A stretch of 64,000 bases of DNA from a virus. The stretch is from positions 117,279-181,278 of IMG/VR virus record IMGVR_UViG_3300032668_000004. One strand, 5' to 3'. Below the pieces are notes generated by a model. It worked only from the letters and a program-made list of their open reading frames with translations, was not told where the DNA came from and searched no databases. Shown piece after piece: positions 51,983 to 59,493 of this stretch. Position numbers and translations under genes: made by a program. Every line of letters begins with the position of its first letter. Position 1 is the first letter of the stretch.

Positions 51983-52177
51983 ATGAACTTGACCAGCAAA
52001 ATTAATCTTCTGCAAGTCGAACTGGATTTGCTAACTGAACAAATTGCCAATGAAACAAAAGAGCCGGTGCGAAAAATTCTGGCTATGCAACGTATACATA
52101 CCTTTGAAGAACTTCGGGCAGCTAAGCGCTTGCAAGAACGTCAAATGTCTGATATTATTGAATATAATGATTACTGA
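51983..52177 (+). CDS. Small helical protein (64 aa)
   Basis: Starts at ATG 51983 with a GTGGAGTATAA ribosome-binding site. It is charged and fully helical (MNLTSKINLLQVELDLLTEQ; ELRAAKRLQERQMSDIIEYN), probably a coiled coil. It immediately precedes the endonuclease-hit gene and was not recognised. Confidence 0.55.
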   Translation: MNLTSKINLLQVELDLLTEQIANETKEPVRKILAMQRIHTFEELRAAKRLQERQMSDIIEYNDY

Positions 52178-52184
52178 AGAAATA

Positions 52185-52631
52185 ATGAATACTAATAATT
52201 TACCCGAACAAGCTATTCAGGCTCTAGCCGATCAACGAAATAGAATCTCCGCAAGGGCAAAGCGTAAAGTGTGGGTGACCTTTCAACGCGAAGGCATTCA
52301 TAGGTATCCTGCTGCTGAAGACGATCCCAACCTTAAGACTGGCGATGAATATGACGTTAGTTTTCTGGCACATCCTCACCGACATATCTTTCATTTTAAG
52401 GTGGCGATTGCGGTAGAGCATTCTAACCGAGCAATTGAATTTATACAATTCAAGCGTTGGTTGGAAAGTTTATACGGTAACGGCGTTTTGCAATTAGATT
52501 ATAAATCTTGCGAAATGATAGCAGAAGATTTATATGAAGTTATTGCGTCTAAATATCCTAACAGATATATTCAAATATCAGTGAGTGAAGACGGAGAAAA
52601 TGGAGCAGAACTAACTTTTACCACAGCATAA
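52185..52631 (+). CDS. Conserved T4-like phage protein, 3' end replaced by homing-endonuclease insertion
   Basis: A 148-residue protein; ATG 52185 is taken as the start (ATG 52167 is an alternative). It has VWVTFQREGIHRYPAAEDDP, FHFKVAIAVEH and IEFIQFKRWLESLYG, a pattern I recall from an uncharacterised family in T4-like phages. The C-terminus ends IQISVSEDGENGAELTFTTA. A second version of the same ending lies in frame-compatible form at 53399-53509, beyond an endonuclease gene. The last ~60 bases overlap that gene in antisense. Confidence 0.7.
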   Translation: MNTNNLPEQAIQALADQRNRISARAKRKVWVTFQREGIHRYPAAEDDPNLKTGDEYDVSFLAHPHRHIFHFKVAIAVEHSNRAIEFIQFKRWLESLYGNGVLQLDYKSCEMIAEDLYEVIASKYPNRYIQISVSEDGENGAELTFTTA

Positions 52632-53338
52632 AGTTCTTCTTTAGTGATGGAACATTTTGTCCGTTTTGATCTATTATCGCTTTTTAATAACAGTTCTAGA
52701 TTGGCAGCATGGCCTATAATTTCAGGTGGAATACTTTGTTTGAATCCCTCTGTAATGCTAAATCGGTGATCTAGTTCGTATTCATTTCCTCTTTTTAGAT
52801 TGTTCGGATTAATAATATGTTCTGCATACTTCCAGCTAGTATTAGTGAAATTAGTGACTTGCTCTCTATATAATTCCCATTCTGTCTTGAGTTCTTTCGG
52901 TATAGAAATTCCACGTTCTATTTTTGTCAGTGTAGCTTTTTGATATGACTCAGGTGATCTGTTTGATGCCCGCGATGATTGCATCTGTTTAGTATGAGAG
53001 GTATGTTTTTTATTGAACATCGGATTGCGTTCACCGGTATGTCCACCTCGTTGCTGCAAAGCATCAGAAATTTTCTTACCCTTTTCTTCTACCCAGTTAG
53101 GATCAGTATGCAGTTGCTGAAGTTTCTTATTCCCAACCTCACTCATCTTCTTCATGTGGACTCTCCTTTCCTCAGGAGTAATGTTTTTTTTCCTAGAAGA
53201 TTCTGCCTTTGCGATGAAGCCCGGACATTGAGTAATTTTTTCTACACAACGGAAAACCTTAGAATTTACACTTATCCATTTTGCTTGATTCCCGCAGTAT
53301 ACGCAAGTATAATTATGTTGCTCTTGAAGTTTAGGCAT
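52571..53338 (-). CDS. HNH homing endonuclease
   Basis: A 255-residue minus-strand protein. It has an N-terminal zinc-ribbon-like CVYC...RCVEKITQC, a Lys/Gln-rich linker with NPMFNKKHTSHTKQMQSSRA (NUMOD3-type), and a C-terminal HNH nuclease: YELDHRFSITEGFKQ, then HAANLELLLKSDNRSKRTKC. It has inserted near the 3' end of the 52185 gene and overlaps it in antisense. A late-type box (53363-53370) and ribosome-binding site serve it separately. Architecture matches the insertion in the polymerase gene. Confidence 0.8.
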   Translation of the reverse strand: MPKLQEQHNYTCVYCGNQAKWISVNSKVFRCVEKITQCPGFIAKAESSRKKNITPEERRVHMKKMSEVGNKKLQQLHTDPNWVEEKGKKISDALQQRGGHTGERNPMFNKKHTSHTKQMQSSRASNRSPESYQKATLTKIERGISIPKELKTEWELYREQVTNFTNTSWKYAEHIINPNNLKRGNEYELDHRFSITEGFKQSIPPEIIGHAANLELLLKSDNRSKRTKCSITKEELYAVVKVSSAPFSPSSLTDI

Positions 53339-53362
53339 AGTTCAATCTTTCTTTCATCATTG

Positions 53363-53370
53363 TATTTATG
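53363..53370 (-). promoter_or_regulatory. Late promoter-like box on the minus strand (CATAAATA)
   Basis: Reads CATAAATA on the minus strand, 24 bases before the HNH endonuclease start. It parallels the box in front of the endonuclease in the polymerase gene. Confidence 0.5.
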
Positions 53371-53398
53371 CCTAAACCTTTAAAGGAGACCAGTATGA

Positions 53399-53509
53399 GA
53401 TAAAATTTTTAACCCAAATCGTGATATTGAAATTACCGTTTCAGAAGACGGTGAAAACGGTGCCACGATTTTCTATAATACTACTCAATCTCAACAACTC
53501 ACCATCTAA
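53399..53509 (+). pseudogene. Orphaned C-terminal remnant of the 52185 gene
   Basis: This stretch encodes NPNRDIEITVSEDGENGATI and continues to TAA 53507. It matches the C-terminus of the upstream gene (PNRYIQISVSEDGENGAELT) residue for residue through most of its length. It has no start codon. It is best explained as the original 3' end of the host gene, displaced when the endonuclease brought in a substitute ending. Confidence 0.85.
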
Positions 53510-53519
53510 GGAACTAAAA

Positions 53520-53753
53520 ATGGCAAAGCTCGACAATAAGTCTATCGTCAATCAAATCTTTGAAGATTTGGAGAACTACCGTATTTTCTGTAGAGACTAC
53601 GGTTATCGATATGATGAGCGAGATTTATATAACAACAAGAGCTATATCTATCGGCAGTACCAAAAGACAGTTGCAAGCAAACCTGCAAAGAATCAATGGG
53701 AAATCGATGCAGAGAAGTTTAAGGAACGTGAACTTCTTAATACCCGTCGATAA
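53520..53753 (+). CDS. Small conserved phage protein (77 aa)
   Basis: The start is ATG 53520 with TAAGGAAC upstream; the open frame extends into the remnant upstream but that part is not coding. The sequence (MAKLDNKSIVNQIFEDLENY) and a YNNKSYIYRQY motif resemble a short family in T4-like cyanophages. It is basic, helical and of unknown function. Its stop lies in a GTCGATA/TATCGAC hairpin, followed by a terminator. Confidence 0.65.
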   Translation: MAKLDNKSIVNQIFEDLENYRIFCRDYGYRYDERDLYNNKSYIYRQYQKTVASKPAKNQWEIDAEKFKERELLNTRR

Positions 53754-53767
53754 AGTATCGACATACA

Positions 53768-53799
53768 GTAACGGGTGGTTAACCACCCGTTACCTTTTT
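53768..53799 (+). terminator. Perfect palindromic terminator
   Basis: GTAACGGGTGGTT is followed directly by its exact reverse complement AACCACCCGTTAC (53768-53793), then CTTTTTA. The palindrome also suits a cruciform or bidirectional stop. Confidence 0.75.
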
Positions 53800-53813
53800 A
53801 TTAGGACAATATT

Positions 53814-54989
53814 ATGCGTAAACTATACTATATGGGATTGGAGCCTTATAAGGCTCGGTACACTCTCCAATTGACATACTGGAATACTAGAGTCTTTGAT
53901 CGTAGGGGCATCGACTACATAGTGGTGCCGGGCGAAACGCTCGATAGCAGCAAGGCTATCGTAACTGGTCAAGTGCTAGACGCACATGGTCGTTCTTATT
54001 TCGGTATGAGCCAGATGATGAATTTGGTAAAGCTGATGAAGGAAGGTAAGATCACACAAGAAGATGTTATCTACTTTGAAGATATGTTTCAGCCGGGAAT
54101 TGAGTCTCTTCCGTATATCATGGATCAGATTCCATATGACATGAGACCCAAAGTATATGTTCGCTGTCTAGCACAAACGATTGACCCTGATGATTTTGTT
54201 CACGTATGGGGAATGGAACGCTGGATGGGGCATTACGAGAAGATGGTTAACGAATTTGTCGACGGTGTTCTTGCAACCAATGAAGAAATGGTTGCGCACA
54301 TGGCCATTGCTGGTTGGACTGCTCCCATCTATAATATTTCCGGTCTTGCTTTTGGTAAGGATGAGGTGCAAAGTCGAGTTGAACGTATCAAGCCGTTCAA
54401 TGACCGTCGTATGCGAGTTGTTTTCTCTGCACGCTGGGATCAGGAGAAGCAACCTGACTTCTATCTCGATTTGATCGATGAATGGCACAAGCAACATCCG
54501 AGCAAAAATGTAGAATTCGTTATTTGTAGCGGCAGCAAGCTGAAAAGCAACAATGACAGCTACATGCAACGCACTCGCAAGATGATCGAAGATCGAAAAT
54601 TAACGCTATATGAAGATTTGGAAAAGAATCAATACTATGAGATTGTTAACGATAGCCGAGTAGTCTTCAACTGTGCATTACAAGATTGGGTATCCAACAC
54701 TGTAAGCGAGGCTGATGCATTGGGTTGCAATGTGCTGTATCCCGCATATCGTTCGTTTCCTGAAACTTTTGCTAATGATCCTGAGCGTTTGTACATTCCG
54801 TGGTCTATTCAAGATGCGATCAACAAGCTAGATCCTTTGCTGCGTCGTCCACACGCAAATATGGGCAAGATCAGTGATTGGACCGATAAAACTGTGGATC
54901 GTATTTGCGATATCCTTGAAGGAAACGGGGAGAAGTGGAATCGTGATCGTACGGATTATAGAAAATATACAAGAGAATCAAAGTACTAA
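53814..54989 (+). CDS. GT-B type glycosyltransferase-like protein
   Basis: A 391-residue protein with the features of a two-domain GT-B enzyme. The N-terminal half contains FEDMFQPGIESLPY and GVLATNEEMVAH. The C-terminal half begins RVVFSARWDQEKQPDFYLDL and contains NVEFVICSGSKL, ENSRVVFNCALQDWVSNTVS (approximately), and EADALGCNVLYPAY. It could transfer sugar to modified phage DNA bases or to virion proteins. It is GC-richer than the curli cassette, uses ATG with AGGACAAT upstream and is transcribed separately from the preceding gene. The acceptor is unknown. Confidence 0.7.
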   Translation: MRKLYYMGLEPYKARYTLQLTYWNTRVFDRRGIDYIVVPGETLDSSKAIVTGQVLDAHGRSYFGMSQMMNLVKLMKEGKITQEDVIYFEDMFQPGIESLPYIMDQIPYDMRPKVYVRCLAQTIDPDDFVHVWGMERWMGHYEKMVNEFVDGVLATNEEMVAHMAIAGWTAPIYNISGLAFGKDEVQSRVERIKPFNDRRMRVVFSARWDQEKQPDFYLDLIDEWHKQHPSKNVEFVICSGSKLKSNNDSYMQRTRKMIEDRKLTLYEDLEKNQYYEIVNDSRVVFNCALQDWVSNTVSEADALGCNVLYPAYRSFPETFANDPERLYIPWSIQDAINKLDPLLRRPHANMGKISDWTDKTVDRICDILEGNGEKWNRDRTDYRKYTRESKY

Positions 54990-54992
54990 ATA
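54985..54992 (+). promoter_or_regulatory. Late promoter-like box (ACTAAATA)
   Basis: ACTAAATA overlaps the glycosyltransferase stop, 59 bases before the FolE ATG. A GTCAC/GTGAC inverted repeat lies between. Confidence 0.35.
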
Positions 54993-55023
54993 CATGTGTC
55001 ACACAACGGTGACGCACTCAAAA

Positions 55024-55052
55024 TTGACATCCGCGTAAGGAAGGATTTACTA
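55024..55052 (+). promoter_or_regulatory. Possible sigma70-type promoter before folE
   Basis: TTGACA (55024-55029) with TTTACT (55046-55051) at 16-base spacing. The -10 would touch the ATG at 55052, so a leaderless start downstream is required. The AAGGAAGG in the spacer is an alternative as a ribosome-binding site for a transcript from further upstream. Confidence 0.4.
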
Positions 55053-55732
55053 TGTCATACAACAAAACCAAAACGGACCCCGATCTGGGTCGTAGCGTCC
55101 ATGAACATCTTGTTAAAGTCGGAGTAGAAACTCCGTTTAAAGATAACGGATTAGACCGTAAAGACAAGATTGAAATCATCGAACGAGATTTCGAACATAT
55201 TATGAAAACGTTAGGACTTGATCTAACAGACGACAGCTTGGCTGAAACGCCAAAGCGGGTTGCTAAAATGTACTGCAACGAAATATTTTGGGGTTTGGAT
55301 TATGATGCATTCCCGAAGTGTACGACTGTAGAGAATAAGATGAAATATAACGAAATGGTAGTAGAACGAAACGTGAACGTTCAATCTAACTGTGAGCATC
55401 ATTTTGTGGTCATCGATGGAGTTGCGACGGTCGCATATGTACCTAAGGATAAGGTTCTTGGGTTGTCTAAGATCAATCGCATTGTCGAATACTTCAGTAA
55501 GCGTCCTCAAATTCAAGAGAGACTGACTGAACAGGTATTTCATACTCTGCAATTTATTCTAGATACTGAGGATGTTGCAGTTATGATTGATGCACAGCAC
55601 TATTGCGTGAAATCGCGTGGTGTTGAGGATACCGGATCTTCAACGGTAACTGTTCGTTTAGGTGGTGGATTCAAGACTGACCCTGCTGCTAGAAATGAAT
55701 TCCTAAGCATTGCAAGAATGGGAAAATGCTAA
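55052..55732 (+). CDS. folE: GTP cyclohydrolase I
   Basis: A 226-residue FolE enzyme that converts GTP to dihydroneopterin triphosphate, the first step toward 7-deazaguanine bases. Seen are AETPKRVAKMYCNEIFWGLD, QSNCEHHFVVIDG with the zinc Cys/His, KDKVLGLSKINRIVEYFSKR, and IDAQHYCVKSRGVEDTGSST with the second zinc Cys. The length agrees with bacterial FolE (~220). It lies upstream of the small Smr-like gene, queD and queE on one strand, forming a probable preQ0 operon. Confidence 0.92.
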   Translation: MSYNKTKTDPDLGRSVHEHLVKVGVETPFKDNGLDRKDKIEIIERDFEHIMKTLGLDLTDDSLAETPKRVAKMYCNEIFWGLDYDAFPKCTTVENKMKYNEMVVERNVNVQSNCEHHFVVIDGVATVAYVPKDKVLGLSKINRIVEYFSKRPQIQERLTEQVFHTLQFILDTEDVAVMIDAQHYCVKSRGVEDTGSSTVTVRLGGGFKTDPAARNEFLSIARMGKC

Positions 55733-55938
55733 ATCTAGATTTACATGGTGTACGACATCAAGACGTTGATGTTATGGTGGAAAACTTCATTCTGTTAAAT
55801 CAGAAGGAGTTTCCGCTTACCATACTGTGTGGTAACAGTGTAAAAATGATTAAGCTAGCAGAAGCAGTCATAGAAAGAATTGGCTGTGAAGCAAAAATGT
55901 ATCGTTACGGTATCATAACCGTTGAACGATTTACGTAA
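55726..55938 (+). CDS. Small Smr-domain-like protein (70 aa)
   Basis: The ATG at 55726 overlaps the folE end. The peptide starts MLNLDLHGVRHQDVDVMVEN and contains LTILCGNSVKMIKLAEAVIE, matching the DLHG...GxGxH-type core of Smr domains, which bind or cut nucleic acids. It is shorter than the usual ~80 residues but seems complete. Why it sits inside the deazaguanine operon is unknown. Confidence 0.65.
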   Translation: MLNLDLHGVRHQDVDVMVENFILLNQKEFPLTILCGNSVKMIKLAEAVIERIGCEAKMYRYGIITVERFT

Positions 55939-55944
55939 GAAAGA

Positions 55945-56454
55945 ATGAAAATGACATTACAACCAGTATCATATGCATATACTAGTACAAAGGAATACCA
56001 CGATGCGTTTCCTTGTGCTTATCGGCAATGGAGAGCAGATTCTCATTGCAATTTGATTCACGGATATAGCTTTTCTATGAAGTTCTATTTTGGAACTAAC
56101 GAGCTAGACGTTCGTAATTGGGCCGCCGATTATGGCGGTCTTAAGGAGCTAAAGAAGGTACTTGAAGACCAATTTGACCATACCACATTAGTTAGTTCTG
56201 ATGACCCGGAACTTGACTGGTATAAAGAAGCAGAAAAGCGTGGTCTTATGAAGTTAACTATACTCCCGAAATTGGGATGCGAAAGCTTAGCCGACATGCT
56301 TTATAAGTATGTCAATGGAGTTTATATTCCTGAAATGTGGGGGCCTTCCGAGGCGGCCCGGCTGTGGTGCTATCGCGTCGAAGTGCGCGAGACTCAAAGC
56401 AATATGGCATTCAGAGAAGGGCACCGTGAATGGAATGAGGACCTTTTTGCGTGA
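55945..56454 (+). CDS. queD: QueD-like 6-carboxy-tetrahydropterin synthase
   Basis: A 169-residue protein of the 6-pyruvoyl-tetrahydropterin synthase fold. ADSHCNLIHGYSF supplies zinc His residues, with a conserved Cys in FPCAYRQW; DQFDHTTLVSSDDP and CYRVEVRET follow, the latter near the usual Glu of the active site. It converts the FolE product to carboxy-tetrahydropterin. It is longer than bacterial QueD (~120) with an insertion before residue 110. It is in the folE-queE operon. Confidence 0.85.
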   Translation: MKMTLQPVSYAYTSTKEYHDAFPCAYRQWRADSHCNLIHGYSFSMKFYFGTNELDVRNWAADYGGLKELKKVLEDQFDHTTLVSSDDPELDWYKEAEKRGLMKLTILPKLGCESLADMLYKYVNGVYIPEMWGPSEAARLWCYRVEVRETQSNMAFREGHREWNEDLFA

Positions 56455-56615
56455 ATAAACTTTGGGGATTATGGGCTAAGGCTTTAGGAGAAAAGGCTTC
56501 TCCTTGTGATATAGAGTCTGATCGGATCGCTTGGATTCGAACAGTCTTAATAACCCAGTCTGTGATTACCAACATTTTTATTATCGAAAACGCAATTAGA
56601 CACTGGCATGGATAA
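56451..56615 (+). CDS. Small conserved phage membrane-type protein (54 aa)
   Basis: Starts at GTG 56451 overlapping the queD stop (GTGA) and ends inside the start of the next gene. The sequence MNKLWGLWAKALGEKASPCD followed by a hydrophobic segment (RTVLITQSVITNIFIIENAI) predicts one membrane-associated helix. It resembles a short family I recall in T4-like phages. The overlap on both sides argues it is real although it is short. Confidence 0.65.
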   Translation: MNKLWGLWAKALGEKASPCDIESDRIAWIRTVLITQSVITNIFIIENAIRHWHG

Positions 56616-57066
56616 ATCTAACAGAATGCGAGCCGACTTGATGGTGCAGCAGCAAATAAAAGGACCATGGCAACACATGGTCGGAGTAATCATGTTGAAC
56701 CAAACATCCAGGCAGCAAGTAAAGAAAGTATTACCTGAGTTTTTAACGAGTTGGGATACACCTGAGAAGTTGCTGTTAGCTATCGAAGACGATATCAAAC
56801 GTGTAGTCTCTCCTTTAGGCATGACTAATGTTCGGGTAAAAAGATTGCTTGGAATGACCCGAGATTATTTGAATTGGGATCATGATGATGCTACAATGCT
56901 CTATGGTATTGGTAAATACGGCAGCGACAGTTATGAAATATTTTTCAAAAATAACTATGCGGTTCAACCAACGGACAAAGAACTAATACGATACTTGTCG
57001 AGTAATCAGCATAAGTCCGAAAATGATAACTTGAAAGAAGAAAATGACAAAAATAAAGATCAGTGA
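56608..57066 (+). CDS. MBD4-like HhH-GPD DNA glycosylase
   Basis: A 152-residue single-domain glycosylase of the endonuclease III superfamily, resembling the C-terminal domain of eukaryotic MBD4. Features are MVGVIMLNQTSRQQV at the start, VVSPLGMTNVRVKRL, the helix-hairpin-helix LYGIGKYGSDSYEIF (residues 98-112), and QPTDKEL with the likely catalytic Asp123. MBD4 enzymes remove T or U opposite G. In this operon it may handle mismatches or modified bases, or attack host DNA while 7-deazaguanine-marked phage DNA is spared (inference). Its end overlaps queE. Confidence 0.8.
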   Translation: MDKSNRMRADLMVQQQIKGPWQHMVGVIMLNQTSRQQVKKVLPEFLTSWDTPEKLLLAIEDDIKRVVSPLGMTNVRVKRLLGMTRDYLNWDHDDATMLYGIGKYGSDSYEIFFKNNYAVQPTDKELIRYLSSNQHKSENDNLKEENDKNKDQ

Positions 57067-57925
57067 GTTATTCTACTCAATTCAAGGCGAGGGAAGATAT
57101 CAAGGCGTCCCGTCGGTATTTTTACGCACGTTTGGCTGTAACTTCAAATGTGCTGGTTTCGGAATGCCCAAAGGTGAGTTAAGTGACGAGGTTGATGCTA
57201 TCGCCTTCGCTCATAAGAATACTCCTTATGAAAATTATGAATCTCTACCATTAGTCAGCACCGGGTGTGACAGTTATGCTAGCTGGGATCCTCGCTTCAA
57301 GGACTTGTCTCCATTCAAGACGGTCAATGAAATAGTTGATGACATTATGGTAATACTACCGTTCAATGAATGGAGGCGAGAGCATCTTGTTATTACTGGC
57401 GGAGAACCATTGCTTACGTGGCAACGATCATATCCGTCTTTGTTGAGTCATCCCAAAATGAAGGGTCTGCGAGAAATCACCTTTGAGACAAATGGCACCC
57501 AGCCGCTTACTCATGAACTTAGACACTATCTAGAGGATTGGGTGTATGAAGGTGGAAAGTTAGGATTTGGTTCAGATGACAAGGATCGTGAGATTACGTT
57601 TTCTGTCAGTGCCAAACTAAGCTGCTCGGGCGAAGCACGCGAGAAGGCGATTCAGCCCGATATCGTATGCAGCTATGAGGAAGTTGGACACACGTATCTA
57701 AAGTTTGTTGTAGCTACAGAAAATGACATTGATGAGGCCTTAGAAACGACTCAAGTGTACCGTGATGCTGGATTTACGGGTGATGTTTATCTGATGCCAG
57801 TTGGTGGCGTAGAAAGTGTGTATCAACTGAATAACAAGAACGTGGCACTAGCAGCAATGAAGCATGGGCTTCGTTATAGTGATAGATTGCAGGTCACGCT
57901 CTGGAAGAACCAATGGGGAACGTAA
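57044..57925 (+). CDS. queE: QueE-like 7-carboxy-7-deazaguanine synthase (radical SAM)
   Basis: A 293-residue radical SAM enzyme converting carboxy-tetrahydropterin to 7-carboxy-7-deazaguanine. ISELFYSIQGEGRYQGVPSV at the N-terminus and FLRTFGCNFKC match QueE, as do LVITGGEPLLTW and ITFETNGTQPL. The iron-sulfur cysteine motif is odd. The usual CxxxCxxC is split: CNFKC is followed by 38 residues before GCDSYASW, which aligns with the third Cys of canonical enzymes. It is longer than bacterial QueE (~210-245). It overlaps the glycosylase gene. QueC was not found in this window. Confidence 0.85.
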   Translation: MTKIKISELFYSIQGEGRYQGVPSVFLRTFGCNFKCAGFGMPKGELSDEVDAIAFAHKNTPYENYESLPLVSTGCDSYASWDPRFKDLSPFKTVNEIVDDIMVILPFNEWRREHLVITGGEPLLTWQRSYPSLLSHPKMKGLREITFETNGTQPLTHELRHYLEDWVYEGGKLGFGSDDKDREITFSVSAKLSCSGEAREKAIQPDIVCSYEEVGHTYLKFVVATENDIDEALETTQVYRDAGFTGDVYLMPVGGVESVYQLNNKNVALAAMKHGLRYSDRLQVTLWKNQWGT

Positions 57926-58159
57926 ATGTGGCATATGGTCAACACAGAGGCTAACCAAATTTGGATAAGGGGTGCAGATGAAATTCGATTAATGTTCTGT
58001 TTCTTTCCACACAAGTGCAGTCAAAGCGGAGATTGGATTTGGTTTAAAAATGCATATAGAATATCGCAGAGACTAACATATAATGAATTAGGAACTACCT
58101 ATAGGATAGATCGTTGGTACACGATTCAAGATTATCATCTATTGTTGGTTGCTAGATGA
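57926..58159 (+). CDS. Small unknown protein (77 aa)
   Basis: Starts at ATG 57926 directly after queE stop (TAAATG) and overlaps the next gene's ATG. It is rich in Trp, Arg and Tyr (MWHMVNTEANQIWIRGADEI; YRIDRWYTIQDYHLLLVAR). No family was recognised; the tight packing supports it being real. Confidence 0.5.
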   Translation: MWHMVNTEANQIWIRGADEIRLMFCFFPHKCSQSGDWIWFKNAYRISQRLTYNELGTTYRIDRWYTIQDYHLLLVAR

Positions 58160-59493
58160 ACTTATATACTCACAGAATTGGCTTTTTGGTTAGTTCACAG
58201 ACCCTAATTCCGCATGGTGGAATTGGACAATTCGCAAAGAGTTTCTGTGAAATGATGAGTAGTCATGGCATAAAAGTTGATATCATTACAGATAAAGTTC
58301 CACAGGGTCTTGCAGAAGATTTTGTTAAAGAGCTTAAGGTTAATGTAATTTATCCTAAGGTTCCGCTTCAATACACTGATCACAGTGCAATTTTTATGTA
58401 TGAAGATAGCTATTGTTATGAACGCATGGCTAACTTTAGAGATGCAATCGTTAAAGCATTAACAACTAACATCTATGACGCATTTGTATGCAACACCTAT
58501 GAAACTATACAAGTTGCCGCCGCATTAGGATTATCTGATTGTATTCAAAATATCGCTTACACTCACCTAGAATCACAGATTTTTAAAGATACTAAAAATC
58601 CTTTTTTGGACAGTGTCAATGAAATGATGCGTGAGCAGTTACAGTTGAATAGCCTTACTATTGGAACACAAAGTAGGTTTAATCAATCGACATTCTCTAA
58701 CGCAGAGTATCTACCTATTCCTATATCAGAAAAAGGATTGCTCGAAAAATACAGCGGACCTCGCGAGGGTATTTTATTTGTAGGTAGATGGGAAGACGGA
58801 AAACAGCCCGAACTTTTTATAGAATTGATAAATCAGGTTAAACTGCCGGCCCGTATCATGACCAGTGCCACCGGCGCTAAGAAGTTTGAAGATCGTCTGA
58901 AAACTATCAATGCCAAATACGAAATTAAGGTAGGGATCATAGGACAAGAAAAAGTAGATTTCATTTCAGGGTCTAGGATAGCATTTAATCCTAGCACCGT
59001 AGAAAGCTATGGCATGGCTTTTTATGAACAGCACATACAATTACCTACATTTGTGCTTGAAAATCAGCGATGGACTAATAACTTTAACAAGAAATTCTTT
59101 TTTGAAACCAATAAGAAAACGATGGCTAATGACATCATAGTTGCTTATGAAAAGTACCCTACTGCAAATGATTGGTATCAAGTAGGATCACTATCCAATG
59201 CTATAGCTATGGAATCAACGGTATTTCACAGCTGGAGTAACTGTATCAATAACTTTGTTGAAAAGAAGTCAAACAATAGCACTGCTAAGATATGCAATGA
59301 AACCACTGTAAAGTATGCTGATTTTATAAAAGATTTAGGTAGAAAGATAATCTGCATCGATGACATAAAGTCTGTTCTAACCAATAAGCATAAGTTCAGA
59401 GTTATCTATACGGATAACGATACATACTTAACAAAAGACCCGATGTTCGAACCTAAGAAAGAACTATCGGGCCTAGATTTATTTGAATTTTAG
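58156..59493 (+). CDS. GT-B glycosyltransferase (GT4-like)
   Basis: A 445-residue two-domain enzyme. The N-terminal domain starts RIGFLVSSQTLIPHGGIGQF with the Gly-rich donor loop. The C-terminal domain contains EGILFVGRWEDGKQPELFIE, PARIMTSATGAKK and RIAFNPSTVESYGMAFYEQH; the last matches the E-x7-E-type nucleotide-sugar site of GT4 enzymes. It could decorate deazaguanine-modified DNA, tail proteins or host surface. It converges with the minus-strand GP88-like gene, overlapping by 4 bases. Confidence 0.75.
   Translation: MNLYTHRIGFLVSSQTLIPHGGIGQFAKSFCEMMSSHGIKVDIITDKVPQGLAEDFVKELKVNVIYPKVPLQYTDHSAIFMYEDSYCYERMANFRDAIVKALTTNIYDAFVCNTYETIQVAAALGLSDCIQNIAYTHLESQIFKDTKNPFLDSVNEMMREQLQLNSLTIGTQSRFNQSTFSNAEYLPIPISEKGLLEKYSGPREGILFVGRWEDGKQPELFIELINQVKLPARIMTSATGAKKFEDRLKTINAKYEIKVGIIGQEKVDFISGSRIAFNPSTVESYGMAFYEQHIQLPTFVLENQRWTNNFNKKFFFETNKKTMANDIIVAYEKYPTANDWYQVGSLSNAIAMESTVFHSWSNCINNFVEKKSNNSTAKICNETTVKYADFIKDLGRKIICIDDIKSVLTNKHKFRVIYTDNDTYLTKDPMFEPKKELSGLDLFEF

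Noticed and set aside
52044-52184. Coding extension upstream of the 52185 gene
   Set aside because: It overlaps the small helical gene at 51983 in another frame, and the peptide has no family-like features. ATG 52185 or 52167 is more credible.
56520-56600. A T-loop-like string (GTTCGAATCC on the minus strand) suggesting a tRNA
   Set aside because: No matching acceptor stem, D arm or anticodon arm could be folded around it. The region is better explained as the plus-strand 54-residue coding gene.
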